From the NCBI GenBank assembly GCA_015272395.1, contig JACYLQ010000033.1:186001-250000 (forward strand): 64,000 nt of DNA, read 5' to 3'. Origin of the DNA: Calothrix sp. C42_A2020_038 (GTDB lineage: Bacteria; Cyanobacteriota; Cyanobacteriia; Cyanobacteriales; Nostocaceae). Positions 52,411-61,434 of this stretch are shown here, piece after piece (position 1 is the stretch's first letter; each line of letters begins with the position of its first letter). The translations under genes were made by a program, and so were the position numbers. A model generated the notes under the pieces. It worked only from the letters and a program-made list of their open reading frames with translations. It was not told where the DNA came from and searched no databases.

Positions 52411-54552
52411 CTAAGGACATCGTGGATGAATCCCACCTTGAGTACAAATGTAAGCTAATTGCTTGGCATCTAAGTTTTTAGTCTGGCTAAAATCAACACC
52501 TTTGATTAATGCTGACTGAACACCAATTTGAGGCTTTTGCACGAACTGTTCGGATGGGTCTTGTCCGGAACCTGATAAAATTACGCCCTGAAAATCGGCG
52601 CCTGCGACATTCGCACCTTGTAAATCAGCTAGGCTTAAATCAGCATTCCGCAAGTTCGCATTTTCCAAGTTAGCAGAGCGTAAAATTACATTAGTTAATC
52701 TGGTAGCACTTAGATTCGCATTACTGAGATTCGCATGATCTAAATAAGCACCTGATAAATCGGCTGCTTGCCAGTTAGTTTTGCTCAGATTCGCATGGGA
52801 TAGCTGGGCACCAATTGCAATTGACCTTCCTAATTGGGCACCATATAATTCGGCATCGTTCAATTTGGCTTCGCCGATATCAGCACCTGTTAAGCTGGCA
52901 TTTTCAAGGATAGCACCACGTAAATCAGCACCCACAAGTTGAGCGCTGCTTAGATTTGTGGCAATCAAGCGCGCTGATGATAAGTTAGCTTTGTTGAGGG
53001 TGGCGCCGCTTAAATCGCTTTTATTCAGTAAAACCCGACTCAGGTTAGCTTCACTCAAATTTGCCTGTTTCATAGAGGCAAAACGTAAATCAGCTACCCA
53101 ATCATCATAAGTATCCCAACGACCATCTGGGCCTGGACCTCGGAAACGACTACCTTTAAAACTAGCTTGGTTCAGATTAGCCCCTCTGAAATTGACACCC
53201 CATAAATCTACTTTGTCAAGCACCAAATTAAAGAAAGCTGTCGGACTCGAAACTGTTTGCGATAATCGCGAACGACTCAAATCAACATTCAATAATTGGC
53301 CACCGTAAGTTGCTAGAATCTTGTTAATTGCTTGCTGATTAACTTGCAAATTCTGCTGTTTTTTCAATTGATCGTTTCCGGAACTAGTACTTGAATCAAG
53401 TTGACTTGCAAGTAGTAAGTTTTTACGCTTGAGGTCTGGAATGGCATTCGGACCAACATTAACTAAAGCTTGCTGAATAGTATTAAGTAGAATTGGGTTG
53501 GTTTCTTCTACCAACAAATCAACAAGAAACTTTGTGGATTGTGGGTAATTTAAGGTACCCATTGCCATAATAGTGCGTTGGCGTTCTTCAACAGTGGCAT
53601 TGGAATTTGCTTTTAGACGCTTTTCCAATTCGATAAATTGCTTACGATTACCTTCCTCTGTACTTCTAGAATTTTCTTGAGATTGTATATATATTTGAGT
53701 ACCTACTAATGTTCCGAGAACTACAGTCATACTCAAAAGTGCAATCCCAAATAGTGTGATACTTGGGTTTTGTTGCATCCAGCGCCATAACCCCGACTGC
53801 CGGATAGTTTCAGGTGACATCACCACTGAAGCAATTGCTGCTTCTTCATCTACTTCGTTCCATTGTTCCTTGGGCTGCCTAGCACTAGGTGGCATAAAAG
53901 GCTTAGTCGCATCGATTGTATAAGTTCCGGCGATGCTATCGTGGAATGCTCGACGGTTACGCTTTGAAGAAAACCCCGTTGCTTCACCGATAAGTGCAAC
54001 TGCTGCCAGTCCAGTCAAAATTACTAAATTTGGAAACGCAGGGCTGTAACGCCATAGTATATAAGCAACTGACATTGGTACACCCCAACGCCCTACTCCT
54101 TCGCGGACTAAAACAGCCGCTAAACCAGGTGGTGTGCCTTGCTCGGAAACAACTCTAACCGCAAACCAACGCTTAGGTATTGTGCTACCTGTTTTTGCTA
54201 ACAAAAATAATTGCCAACACGACAACGTTAAAGGTGCGATAGCGGCAATTATCCATAAAATATTTGTCGGTAATGAGACGTTACGATTGCCATAGCTTAC
54301 AGGCAATGCTAGGGGACGTGATACTTCACGCTCAATGACTCCAAGTACAGGATTAAGCGGTACTCTGCTAAATTCATTCCTTGTGTTAGCAAAAGCTCCT
54401 ATTCCATAAGGTATCATTCCGCTTAAAACTACCAAAGCTACTTCTGATGCCCAAGCAAATAAGCGTCTACTTGTCAGAGACATTGATGCCTTTGGACTTG
54501 ATTGAGATGGCTTCGGTTGGTTCGTCCCTCTCCTCACAATTGGGGTTGTCAT
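52411..54552 (-). CDS. RDD-domain membrane protein with pentapeptide repeats
   Basis: A 713-residue multi-domain protein. Residues ~25-215 carry an RDD-type module with several membrane helices (LFAWASEVALVVLSGMIPYG, RWFAVRVVSEQGTPPGLAAV). A further helix lies near 260-285, followed by a HEAT-like segment (TVEERQRTIMAMGTLNYPQS). The last ~280 residues are pentapeptide repeats of the A(D/N)LxX kind (ANLSEANLSRVLLNKSDLSG, ADLRGAILENASLTGADIGE), a right-handed beta-helix. Interacting partner unknown. Confidence 0.88.
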   Translation of the reverse strand: MTTPIVRRGTNQPKPSQSSPKASMSLTSRRLFAWASEVALVVLSGMIPYGIGAFANTRNEFSRVPLNPVLGVIEREVSRPLALPVSYGNRNVSLPTNILWIIAAIAPLTLSCWQLFLLAKTGSTIPKRWFAVRVVSEQGTPPGLAAVLVREGVGRWGVPMSVAYILWRYSPAFPNLVILTGLAAVALIGEATGFSSKRNRRAFHDSIAGTYTIDATKPFMPPSARQPKEQWNEVDEEAAIASVVMSPETIRQSGLWRWMQQNPSITLFGIALLSMTVVLGTLVGTQIYIQSQENSRSTEEGNRKQFIELEKRLKANSNATVEERQRTIMAMGTLNYPQSTKFLVDLLVEETNPILLNTIQQALVNVGPNAIPDLKRKNLLLASQLDSSTSSGNDQLKKQQNLQVNQQAINKILATYGGQLLNVDLSRSRLSQTVSSPTAFFNLVLDKVDLWGVNFRGANLNQASFKGSRFRGPGPDGRWDTYDDWVADLRFASMKQANLSEANLSRVLLNKSDLSGATLNKANLSSARLIATNLSSAQLVGADLRGAILENASLTGADIGEAKLNDAELYGAQLGRSIAIGAQLSHANLSKTNWQAADLSGAYLDHANLSNANLSATRLTNVILRSANLENANLRNADLSLADLQGANVAGADFQGVILSGSGQDPSEQFVQKPQIGVQSALIKGVDFSQTKNLDAKQLAYICTQGGIHPRCP

Positions 54553-54767
54553 AGTATTTCCTTTATACCTAATTTCTAAGATCGAAGGCGCCGTATTAAA
54601 ATAGCAGGTAATTTGATGGTTAATAACAGTTAAGTTGCGACTTAATATTTCTCAACATGTAACTAATGTCTATGAGGGACGATTGGAACCAAAAATAGTT
54701 GCTTTCGTCTAAAAAATTAGTTTTAAACTACGTTCTCTCGCTCGAAATAGTCGGGGACATTATTAAA

Positions 54768-55199
54768 ATGAAAGCAGGTTTACTATTAAAGCTTGTTCCG
54801 ACTGCTTTGGCGATGAGCTTTTGTCTCACCAATGCAAAGGAAGTTATAGCACAGCAAGTCAAAATTAGCCCCAATTTCAAACCAGACCCTATTACCCTAA
54901 CAGGTACATCAGGTGGCTCGAATAGAAGTAACTGTGGTAGTATCGCACCTAAACCAAACCAGGTTATCCAGATCACTGAATCATTACCGTATTTACGGCT
55001 TACAGTCGAAGGTTCCGGACAACCAACGTTGTTAATTGAAGGGCCAGGTGGTCGATTTTGCGTATTAGCCGATAATTACTCAGGCAAGAAGCCTGAAATT
55101 ACAGGCTTTTGGCAAGCTGGAAATTACTCGCTGTATGTAGGCGAATTATCTCAGGGACAGTATAACTATACGCTCTCGATTTCGCAACAGAAGAAATAG
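54768..55199 (+). CDS. Secreted hypothetical protein
   Basis: A 143-residue protein with a signal peptide (LLLKLVPTALAMSFCLTNAK, cleavage near VIAQQ). The mature domain has two Cys (SNCGSIAPKPN and GGRFCVLADNY) likely disulfide bonded, and reads like a small beta-sandwich (QPTLLIEGPGGRF, AGNYSLYVGELSQGQYNYTL), comparable to pre-peptidase C-terminal type folds. ATG 54768 begins the signal peptide; the frame is open to 54699. Confidence 0.7.
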   Translation: MKAGLLLKLVPTALAMSFCLTNAKEVIAQQVKISPNFKPDPITLTGTSGGSNRSNCGSIAPKPNQVIQITESLPYLRLTVEGSGQPTLLIEGPGGRFCVLADNYSGKKPEITGFWQAGNYSLYVGELSQGQYNYTLSISQQKK

Positions 55200-55227
55200 C
55201 CAATTAAATACGTGCGTGATTTAGACT

Positions 55228-55605
55228 TTATTCTTCAAGTAATTTTGTTTGTACTTCGACTGCGGTCACGTCGATCGTACCTTCTGGCGCAATACGTTGA
55301 AAATGTCCATTTTGCGCTGATAACACCTCTGAACAATTTGGACATTGCAGTTGTGTATTGTTTAATCCCGTAAACTCAAATTGACACACGGGACATTTAT
55401 CGGTTATTAAGTTTTGTTTCAACCACCACTGGAAGCCAAAGAAAGCAATAATTGGCGCCAAAAGTAACAATCCAACAATAATTAAGACTGAATTGACTAA
55501 CCAACCTAAACCAAGCGAGCCTAATAGCCAAGCGATAGCTACTAGGGTAAGTATGGGACGAAGGCTTGATAATTGATACTGGAAAGATTTAAAGCTCATT
55601 TTCAA
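55228..55605 (-). CDS. Membrane protein with zinc ribbon
   Basis: A 125-residue protein with two membrane helices (about 18-36 and 38-60) followed by a C-terminal zinc ribbon, CPVC at 71-74 and CPNC at about 89-92. Conserved hypothetical in cyanobacteria, function unknown. Convergent with the secreted-protein gene. Confidence 0.72.
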   Translation of the reverse strand: MKMSFKSFQYQLSSLRPILTLVAIAWLLGSLGLGWLVNSVLIIVGLLLLAPIIAFFGFQWWLKQNLITDKCPVCQFEFTGLNNTQLQCPNCSEVLSAQNGHFQRIAPEGTIDVTAVEVQTKLLEE

Positions 55606-55650
55606 AATTTTTCTTGCTCTCTTTCCTAGGATAGCGATTTTAAGGACTAG

Positions 55651-56832
55651 TTATAAAAACTGTTTTCTTAACCTTGTACTGAAAGCTTCAAAACCAAAGT
55701 GCGACACAACTTGTTCGCGCAACCAGTTTCCATCACATCGCTGGTCGTTACCTGTAAGTATTTCGATACATGCAGAGGCAACTGCGTTACTATCACGATG
55801 TGGAACACGCCAACCAAGTCTGCCATTCATTAACGGGTCAGCAGAACCATCGGCATCACCTGCTACAACAGGTACCCCACAAGCCATAGCCTCTAAGTAA
55901 ACAATACCAAATCCTTCCTGTGAAGGCATAACGTAACCGTCGGCTAAACGATAATGTTCGACTAATTCGGAAGATGGAACAAACCCAGCAAACACGACAC
56001 GTTCACTCACCCCACAGTCTACTGCCAACTGAGCTAGTCTCGGTTGGTCATCACCCCGACCAATTACTAAATACTTCACTTCTGGAAAAACCTGTGCTAT
56101 TTGAGGTAAAGCTTGAATTGTAATATCTACTCCCTTATAGGTATCACCAGACCATAATCTTGCTACAGTCATTAACACTTTAGCTCCGTTTAAACCATAA
56201 CGAGAAAGCAATGCTGCTGATTTTTCTCCTGGTGTGAAATGATTAGTATTGACTGCACAAGGTAATATTTTGATCTTTTGTGGGTCAAGTTGATTATCAC
56301 CACTAATAATTTGATTACGAGTATAATTGCTTACAGTCCAAATCGAACTGGCCTTTTGCAAACTGATTTTTGTCGTGTTAGGTAAAGGTTGCCAAACTTC
56401 TTTACCATGTGTCATCACCGTGTAAGGAATATTTAAAACTTGACAAAACGTTCCCACTAAGGGAGCGAGATTAATATGTCCACAAAAAACGTGCTGCGGT
56501 CGAAAACGCATCAAATACGAAAACAATGCGGCAGCCATTCGCATTCGTCCGACTTGGGATGAATCTGTCTTGAAGTAATGAAAGCGTAGATTTGGAGATG
56601 TGAATTCGTTTACACACTCAGGAGTATCCCGCAACAGAAAAACTTCTCCAGTACGCACTTGGTCGAGTGACAAGTAAGAGCGAAATACGTCTTTAACATA
56701 AGATTGAATCCCACCTTCACGGGCAAAAATTTCCAAAAACACGAAGACGTGATTTGCTGCTTTAGTTCTGTGCGTAGCTAAATAATTAACTTTTTTTAAA
56801 CTTGTTTTTAACATTTTATTTACAAAAAGCAC
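55651..56832 (-). CDS. Glycosyltransferase family 4 (GT4)
   Basis: A 393-residue GT-B fold glycosyltransferase. The C-terminal domain shows KVLMTVARLWSGDTYKGVDI, YLVIGRGDDQPRLAQLA, then EGFGIVYLEAMACGVPVVAG with the E-x7-E motif that binds the nucleotide sugar. The N-terminal domain contains the glycine-rich EIFAREGGIQSYVKDVFRSY. Acts in polysaccharide or glycolipid assembly at the cytoplasmic face; the acceptor is unknown and no other sugar genes are near. Starts at 56832 or at ATG 56814 (MLKTSLKK). Confidence 0.9.
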   Translation of the reverse strand: MLFVNKMLKTSLKKVNYLATHRTKAANHVFVFLEIFAREGGIQSYVKDVFRSYLSLDQVRTGEVFLLRDTPECVNEFTSPNLRFHYFKTDSSQVGRMRMAAALFSYLMRFRPQHVFCGHINLAPLVGTFCQVLNIPYTVMTHGKEVWQPLPNTTKISLQKASSIWTVSNYTRNQIISGDNQLDPQKIKILPCAVNTNHFTPGEKSAALLSRYGLNGAKVLMTVARLWSGDTYKGVDITIQALPQIAQVFPEVKYLVIGRGDDQPRLAQLAVDCGVSERVVFAGFVPSSELVEHYRLADGYVMPSQEGFGIVYLEAMACGVPVVAGDADGSADPLMNGRLGWRVPHRDSNAVASACIEILTGNDQRCDGNWLREQVVSHFGFEAFSTRLRKQFL

Positions 56833-56952
56833 AAAAGGGTTTGTTTTATGACCGATTATTACGCACCCCGATTTTAAGTGTTTACTCTAGGAAAAGTTGA
56901 AATTAATAGATATATTTTTTACTTGATTTGAATAAACTTATACGAATAATAA

Positions 56953-56980
56953 CAAAAAAAACCGCAATTAGACATGCGGC
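56953..56980 (-). terminator. Intrinsic terminator of the RsbW-like gene
   Basis: Minus strand CCGCA-TGTCTAAT-TGCGG followed by TTTTTTTT, about 80 bp after the stop. Confidence 0.7.
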
Positions 56981-57058
56981 TCATACGTAATTATCTATTG
57001 AATTTTATACAGTGAACTGTTAAATCAATAAATATAAATACTCCTATCAGCGCTATTG

Positions 57059-57517
57059 TTACTGACTTTGAAGCCCATATTTAACTATGAGCAGACAATT
57101 TTGATTGTCATTAGCACGCTCATAAACAACACGGTCGGCCAAGCGTCGCAGTAAAAACCAGCCATAACCTCCCACTTGAAGAGTACCTGGTTCTGGTTCT
57201 CTAATTGCGTCGGGGTTAAAAGGTTTGCCACAGTCCCAAATTCTAATTTCGAGTCGGTCAAAAAATAACGAAACGTCAATATCAATAGTTGTCTCTGGTG
57301 GTAAAGCATGGTGAGCATGACGAACAGCGTTGGTAAAGCCTTCTGCCAACGCGAGGTTAAGACGGTAAAGTTGGCTTTCAGACCAGCCTTCTGGCGATAA
57401 ATACTTCAGACAGAATTGTTCAAACCATTGTTGCACTTGGTTTAGAAGCTTTAGTTCGCTCTTCACCGTCAAATGGTCTTGCTGCACTATGCCTAGCATT
57501 GACCTTGACTTAATCAC
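57059..57517 (-). CDS. RsbW/SpoIIAB-like anti-sigma-type serine kinase (HATPase)
   Basis: A 152-residue GHKL ATPase of the HATPase_c_2 group. The N box is LALAEGFTNAVRHAHH, G1 IWDCGKPF and G2 GGYGWFLLRRLAD. Such proteins phosphorylate anti-anti-sigma (STAS) partners in partner-switching pathways. No STAS or sigma gene is adjacent, so the target is unknown. The start could be 57517 or ATG 57499 (MLGIVQQ). Confidence 0.85.
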   Translation of the reverse strand: MIKSRSMLGIVQQDHLTVKSELKLLNQVQQWFEQFCLKYLSPEGWSESQLYRLNLALAEGFTNAVRHAHHALPPETTIDIDVSLFFDRLEIRIWDCGKPFNPDAIREPEPGTLQVGGYGWFLLRRLADRVVYERANDNQNCLLIVKYGLQSQ

Positions 57518-57615
57518 TAAAGGGATAAGTTATTTTCTAATGAATGTGATGTACAGATTTTATACTAAATGATTTAAATTAATGTCAAACTGGGGCAAAG
57601 TTTACCCCCTTAAGA

Positions 57616-57685
57616 TTTGACGCCTGTTAAAGTTTCAAGACAAAGTAAATGTCATTACTTGCTCTTGAAACTCACAGGCGTCAGA
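57616..57685 (-). terminator. Long three-tier hairpin downstream of petD
   Basis: TGACGCCTGT / ACAGGCGTCA (10 bp), GTTTCAAGA / TCTTGAAAC (9 bp) and AAGTAA / TTACTT (6 bp) nest into one 70-nt stem with small internal loops, 29 bp beyond the petD stop. Perfect pairing in all three blocks suggests a processed or stabilising 3' UTR element and terminator of petBD. Confidence 0.75.
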
Positions 57686-57713
57686 CAATTAAACCGCTAG
57701 TACGGTCAATAGC

Positions 57714-58196
57714 TTAAAACAGTCCTAAAGTCAAGGATTTGTCAATTGGGAAAGTGGCGCCAATACCCAACCATAGTGTTACCAAAGTACCAATCAAGAA
57801 TACTGTCGTTGCCACTGGACGACGGAATGGGTTTTGGAATTTGTTGACATTCTCGATAAAAGGAACAAGGATAAGTCCCAGAGGTACCGAAGCCATCAAG
57901 AATACACCCAAAAGCTTGTTAGGTACTGTGCGTAAAATTTGAAACACAGGGTACAAGTACCACTCAGGTAGAATTTCTAGAGGTGTTGCGAAAGGATTAG
58001 CAGGTTCACCTGTCATCGCAGGGTCAAGAACTGAAAGTGCGACGATGCACGCAAACGAACCCATGATTACTACTGGGAAGATGTACAGTAGGTCATTGGG
58101 CCATGCTGGTTCACCGTAATAGTTATGACCCATACCTTTTGCCAACTTGGCTCTCAGTTGAGGGTCGCTCAGGTCTGGTTTCTTCTGTGTTGCCAT
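57714..58196 (-). CDS. petD: Cytochrome b6f complex subunit IV
   Basis: Subunit IV (160 aa) of the cytochrome b6f complex in the thylakoid membrane. Three membrane helices are visible, and the quinol-site motif PEWY is in [23 protein letters not shown] 58196 ([12 protein letters not shown]) matches the usual start; the frame is open to 58250. It lies 102 bp after petB and is co-transcribed. Confidence 0.97.
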   Translation of the reverse strand: MATQKKPDLSDPQLRAKLAKGMGHNYYGEPAWPNDLLYIFPVVIMGSFACIVALSVLDPAMTGEPANPFATPLEILPEWYLYPVFQILRTVPNKLLGVFLMASVPLGLILVPFIENVNKFQNPFRRPVATTVFLIGTLVTLWLGIGATFPIDKSLTLGLF

Positions 58197-58298
58197 TTTT
58201 AGATATGCTCTCCTACTCAGGTTAAAATCGAAGCATTTATTTTGTGACAATTAGGTGCAAATTTCTGCACCCAAGTTATCCTCAAAAAATACCAACAA

Positions 58299-58946
58299 TT
58301 ACAGTGGACCGGAAATACCTTGCTTGCGAATCATCAAGAAGTGAAACAACATGAATACCGCAATTAACCAAGGTAGCACAAATGTATGCGCGCTATAGTA
58401 ACGGGTTAATGTTGCTTGTCCAACACTGGCGCCACCACGGAGCAGGTCGGCAATTAAAACGCCAACTACTGGGATAGCTTCGGGCACACCACTAACGATT
58501 TTCACAGCCCAATAACCAACTTGATCCCAAGGTAGCGAGTAACCAGTTACACCGAAAGAAACAGTGATTACCGCTAAAATAACGCCACTAACCCAAGTTA
58601 ATTCGCGAGGCTTCTTGAAACCACCTGTTAGATAAACTCTAAACACGTGGAGAATCATCATTAGCACCATCATGCTAGCTGACCAGCGGTGGATGGAGCG
58701 AATTAACCAACCAAAGCTCACATCGTTCATGATGTGTTGTACGGAAGTGTAAGCCTCTGCCACGGTTGGTCTATAGTAAAAGGTCATTGCAAATCCAGTT
58801 GCAAACTGGATAAGGAAGCATGTCAGGGTAATTCCACCCAAGCAATAAAAAATATTTACGTGAGGAGGGACATACTTGCTGGTTACGTCTTCAGCAATCG
58901 CTTGAATTTCCAAGCGTTCCTCAAACCAGTCGTAAACGTTGGCCAT
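58299..58946 (-). CDS. petB: Cytochrome b6
   Basis: Cytochrome b6 (215 aa), the haem-bearing core subunit of cytochrome b6f that transfers electrons from plastoquinol. Four helices; haem-binding histidines in [20 protein letters not shown] and in [20 protein letters not shown]; the covalent haem cysteine is in [10 protein letters not shown]. Start [20 protein letters not shown] is canonical. Divergent from ctpA across 370 bp, a conserved cyanobacterial neighbourhood. Confidence 0.98.
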   Translation of the reverse strand: MANVYDWFEERLEIQAIAEDVTSKYVPPHVNIFYCLGGITLTCFLIQFATGFAMTFYYRPTVAEAYTSVQHIMNDVSFGWLIRSIHRWSASMMVLMMILHVFRVYLTGGFKKPRELTWVSGVILAVITVSFGVTGYSLPWDQVGYWAVKIVSGVPEAIPVVGVLIADLLRGGASVGQATLTRYYSAHTFVLPWLIAVFMLFHFLMIRKQGISGPL

Positions 58947-59317
58947 ACAATCTCTAGTTCCTAAAAGTCGATACGCTGTTGATAAGTTATCCCAAACAAG
59001 ACTGCATGGGATTTTAGCTTATAGAGGTTTGCTTGTTTTTTGTGCCTTATTTGAGTGATAAGAGCTTTAATAAACTTAACACTCTTCAAAGTTTGTATAT
59101 ATGGCGTACTTTGCACTCTCACCTTGAGAGATGATAGACACAAAGTAAATTCTAGCGTTTATGAAGGAGGATGACACCGCACCAATTGGTCGCCCTTTTG
59201 ATGAGAAAATGCATCGCTTCTATAAAAAAAGTAACATAGTCGAGAGATATATTTCATCTAATCAGCGCGTAAGTTGAATTAATTTCAGCAATTTTGGGAT
59301 AGATGTGTAACTGAACA
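58947..59317. other. Divergent petB / ctpA regulatory region
   Basis: 371 bp. A 38-codon frame at 59161-59277 (MKEDDTAPIGRPFDEKMHRF and on) is mildly protein-like and ends 40 bp before ctpA; I do not claim it as a gene. An AAGGAGG string at 59164-59170 also stands out. Confidence 0.45.
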
Positions 59318-60559
59318 ATGGTCAAAATACTTCATAAAATCTTTAGAGTTGGATTGTCACTGCTATTAGCATTATGGGTTGGTTTTTTGAGTTCGAATTC
59401 AAGCGCAGTTGCATTGACAGATGAACAGAAACTGGTTTCGGAGGTTTGGCGAATAGTCAATCGTACTTATTTGGATGACACCTTTAATCACCAAAATTGG
59501 GCATCTGTAAGGCAAAAAGTTTTAGAAAAGCCTCTCAAGAACCAGCAAGCAACATACCAAGCAATTCAAACGATGCTCAAAACTTTAGACGACCCTTTCA
59601 CTCGTTTTTTAGATCCAGAGCAGTATCGTAGCTTGCAGGTTAATACTTCTGGTGAGTTAACAGGGGTGGGTTTGCAAATAGCTCTCAATCCCGATGGCAA
59701 ATTAGAAGTTGTGGCGCCAATTGCTGGTTCTCCTGCTGAAAAAGCTGGTATTCGGCCACGCGACCGTATCGTGAGAATTGAAGGTATTTCTACCGAAAAA
59801 CTTACTCTTGATGAAGCAGCAGCAAGGATGCGCGGTCCAAACGGTAGCATTGTAACGCTTGTAATTGAGCGCGATAATGCTCCTGCGCGTGAAATACAGT
59901 TAACACGCGCACGTATCGAGCTAAATCCTGTTATTGCTGAATTACGTTCTACCGAGGAAGGAAATTCCATAGGTTACTTGCGCTTGACCCAATTCAATGC
60001 CAATGCTCCAATGGAACTGGCACATGCAATTACTAGTTTAGAAAAAAAAGGTGCTTCATCGTATATTCTCGATTTACGGAATAATCCTGGTGGCTTACTG
60101 CAAGCAGGAGTTGAAATCGCGCGTCTTTGGCTCGACTCAGGCACCATTGTTTATACGGTAAATCGTCAAGGTATCCAAGGTAGTTTTGATGCGCTTGGTT
60201 CGGCTTTAACTAATGACCCATTGGTTATTCTAGTTAATCAGGGTACAGCTAGTGCGAGTGAAATTCTCGCAGGCGCCTTGCAAGACAATGGTCGTGCCAA
60301 ACTAGTGGGTGAAACAACATTTGGAAAAGGTTTAATTCAGTCATTGTTTGAACTTTCTGACGGTTCTGGTTTAGCGGTGACAATTGCTAAATACGAAACA
60401 CCACTACACCGTGATATCAATAAGCTTGGCATTAAACCTGACAAAATAGTTGCTTCTGAACCATTAACACCAACTCAAGTCGCAACGGATGCCGATACTC
60501 AATATAAAGCAGCACTTGAACTTTTGAAAAAAGAAAAGATAGTGGTAGGAGCAGTGTAA
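59318..60559 (+). CDS. ctpA: Carboxyl-terminal processing protease CtpA
   Basis: Lumenal or periplasmic serine protease (413 aa) that in cyanobacteria removes the C-terminal extension of photosystem II protein D1. A signal peptide (GLSLLLALWVGFLSSNSSAV) precedes a helical domain, a PDZ domain (GELTGVGLQIALNPDGKLEV) and the S41 catalytic core with S312 in GTASASEILAGAL and K337 in GETTFGKGLIQ. Divergent from petBD as in other cyanobacteria. Confidence 0.95.
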   Translation: MVKILHKIFRVGLSLLLALWVGFLSSNSSAVALTDEQKLVSEVWRIVNRTYLDDTFNHQNWASVRQKVLEKPLKNQQATYQAIQTMLKTLDDPFTRFLDPEQYRSLQVNTSGELTGVGLQIALNPDGKLEVVAPIAGSPAEKAGIRPRDRIVRIEGISTEKLTLDEAAARMRGPNGSIVTLVIERDNAPAREIQLTRARIELNPVIAELRSTEEGNSIGYLRLTQFNANAPMELAHAITSLEKKGASSYILDLRNNPGGLLQAGVEIARLWLDSGTIVYTVNRQGIQGSFDALGSALTNDPLVILVNQGTASASEILAGALQDNGRAKLVGETTFGKGLIQSLFELSDGSGLAVTIAKYETPLHRDINKLGIKPDKIVASEPLTPTQVATDADTQYKAALELLKKEKIVVGAV

Positions 60560-60564
60560 AAAAT

Positions 60565-60594
60565 GTAGAGATGCAATATTCCTTGCGTCTCTAC
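60565..60594. terminator. Hairpin between convergent ctpA and MBL genes
   Basis: GTAGAGATGCAA-TATTCC-TTGCGTCTCTAC, a 12-bp stem with one T-G pair, 5 bp after the ctpA stop. Related to the 28-bp palindromic repeat family at 6453 and 51729. Confidence 0.7.
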
Positions 60595-61244
60595 ATAATC
60601 GCACTCAAGCGAGTGTAGGCATCATCGATAACTCGCTGACCTCGAAGAAATCCTGTATTCGCACCCGGACAAATGTATTGCAAGGTGTCAAAGGAGAAAC
60701 GTTCCAACAGTAGTTTCAAGCTTTTTATTTGTCTTTTCCAGTGAAAAGTTTTGGCAGTTCTAAGTAGCATCGGTTTACCACTAGGGTCAGGAAGTATATG
60801 GCGCCCAGAGAATAATACTCCTCCAAAATCGCTATAGTAGAGGCAAGAGGAACCAGGAGAATGTCCAGGTGTCCAGATCAGCTGAAGCTGAGAATCGAGG
60901 TTTAACTCTTGGTTGAAAGTGGTTAATTCTATTTCAGGCAATAAATAAGCTTCCTGTTCTTGGATAATGACTTCGCAACCCAAAGCTGGCTGTAGTTCAG
61001 CCGTTTTACCAATAGCTGTGCGGTGAGTGATGAATAGCCAACGTACCCCCCCATGTGCTTTGATAAAATCCTGGTTTGTATCATCCCATGCCGGACAATC
61101 GACTAATATGTTACCTTCATTTCTTACAATGAAATAAGCGGTTCCTCCTAAACTGTCCCGATTTGGTGTGAAGGCATAAATGCTATCGAGTACAACCCGT
61201 GGTTGCTTAAATGTTTGGCTTTTGTCTTGATTTACAAGGGACAT
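60591..61244 (-). CDS. Degenerate metallo-beta-lactamase-fold protein
   Basis: A 217-residue MBL-fold protein in which the zinc site is largely lost. The position of HxHxDH reads T73-H-R-T-A-I-G-K (one His left). TPGHSPGSS keeps H128, but the Asp of the FSGD motif is Arg (LFSGRHILP). The fold landmarks GGTAYFIV, NILVDCP and CPGANTG remain. It is therefore unlikely to be a hydrolase with two metals; a binding or redox role is possible. Convergent with ctpA. Confidence 0.75.
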   Translation of the reverse strand: MSLVNQDKSQTFKQPRVVLDSIYAFTPNRDSLGGTAYFIVRNEGNILVDCPAWDDTNQDFIKAHGGVRWLFITHRTAIGKTAELQPALGCEVIIQEQEAYLLPEIELTTFNQELNLDSQLQLIWTPGHSPGSSCLYYSDFGGVLFSGRHILPDPSGKPMLLRTAKTFHWKRQIKSLKLLLERFSFDTLQYICPGANTGFLRGQRVIDDAYTRLSAIM

Positions 61245-61434
61245 GGGAAAAACTGGTATTGAGGAGTGTTTAACAGATTGCTGCTTTAATCAATGCTTTT
61301 TTAGTAACTAACTGAAAGACTTGAACGCGCAGCTATAGGTGATGGGAAATATCAGACTAGGAATGTAACTTGTAAATTTTGCTGTTGTCGGTTCAAATTA
61401 CAGGTTATACCAATTCAAAATACGTAAACATAAA

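Noticed and set aside
59161-59277. 38-codon frame before ctpA
   Set aside because: Mildly protein-like but no usable Shine-Dalgarno and no family; noted only in the intergenic entry.
61245-61300. Minus-strand AACACTCCTCA resembling the core of the cyanobacterial small RNA Yfr1
   Set aside because: The match stops before the diagnostic CACAC, and the flanking stems and terminator of Yfr1 were not found.
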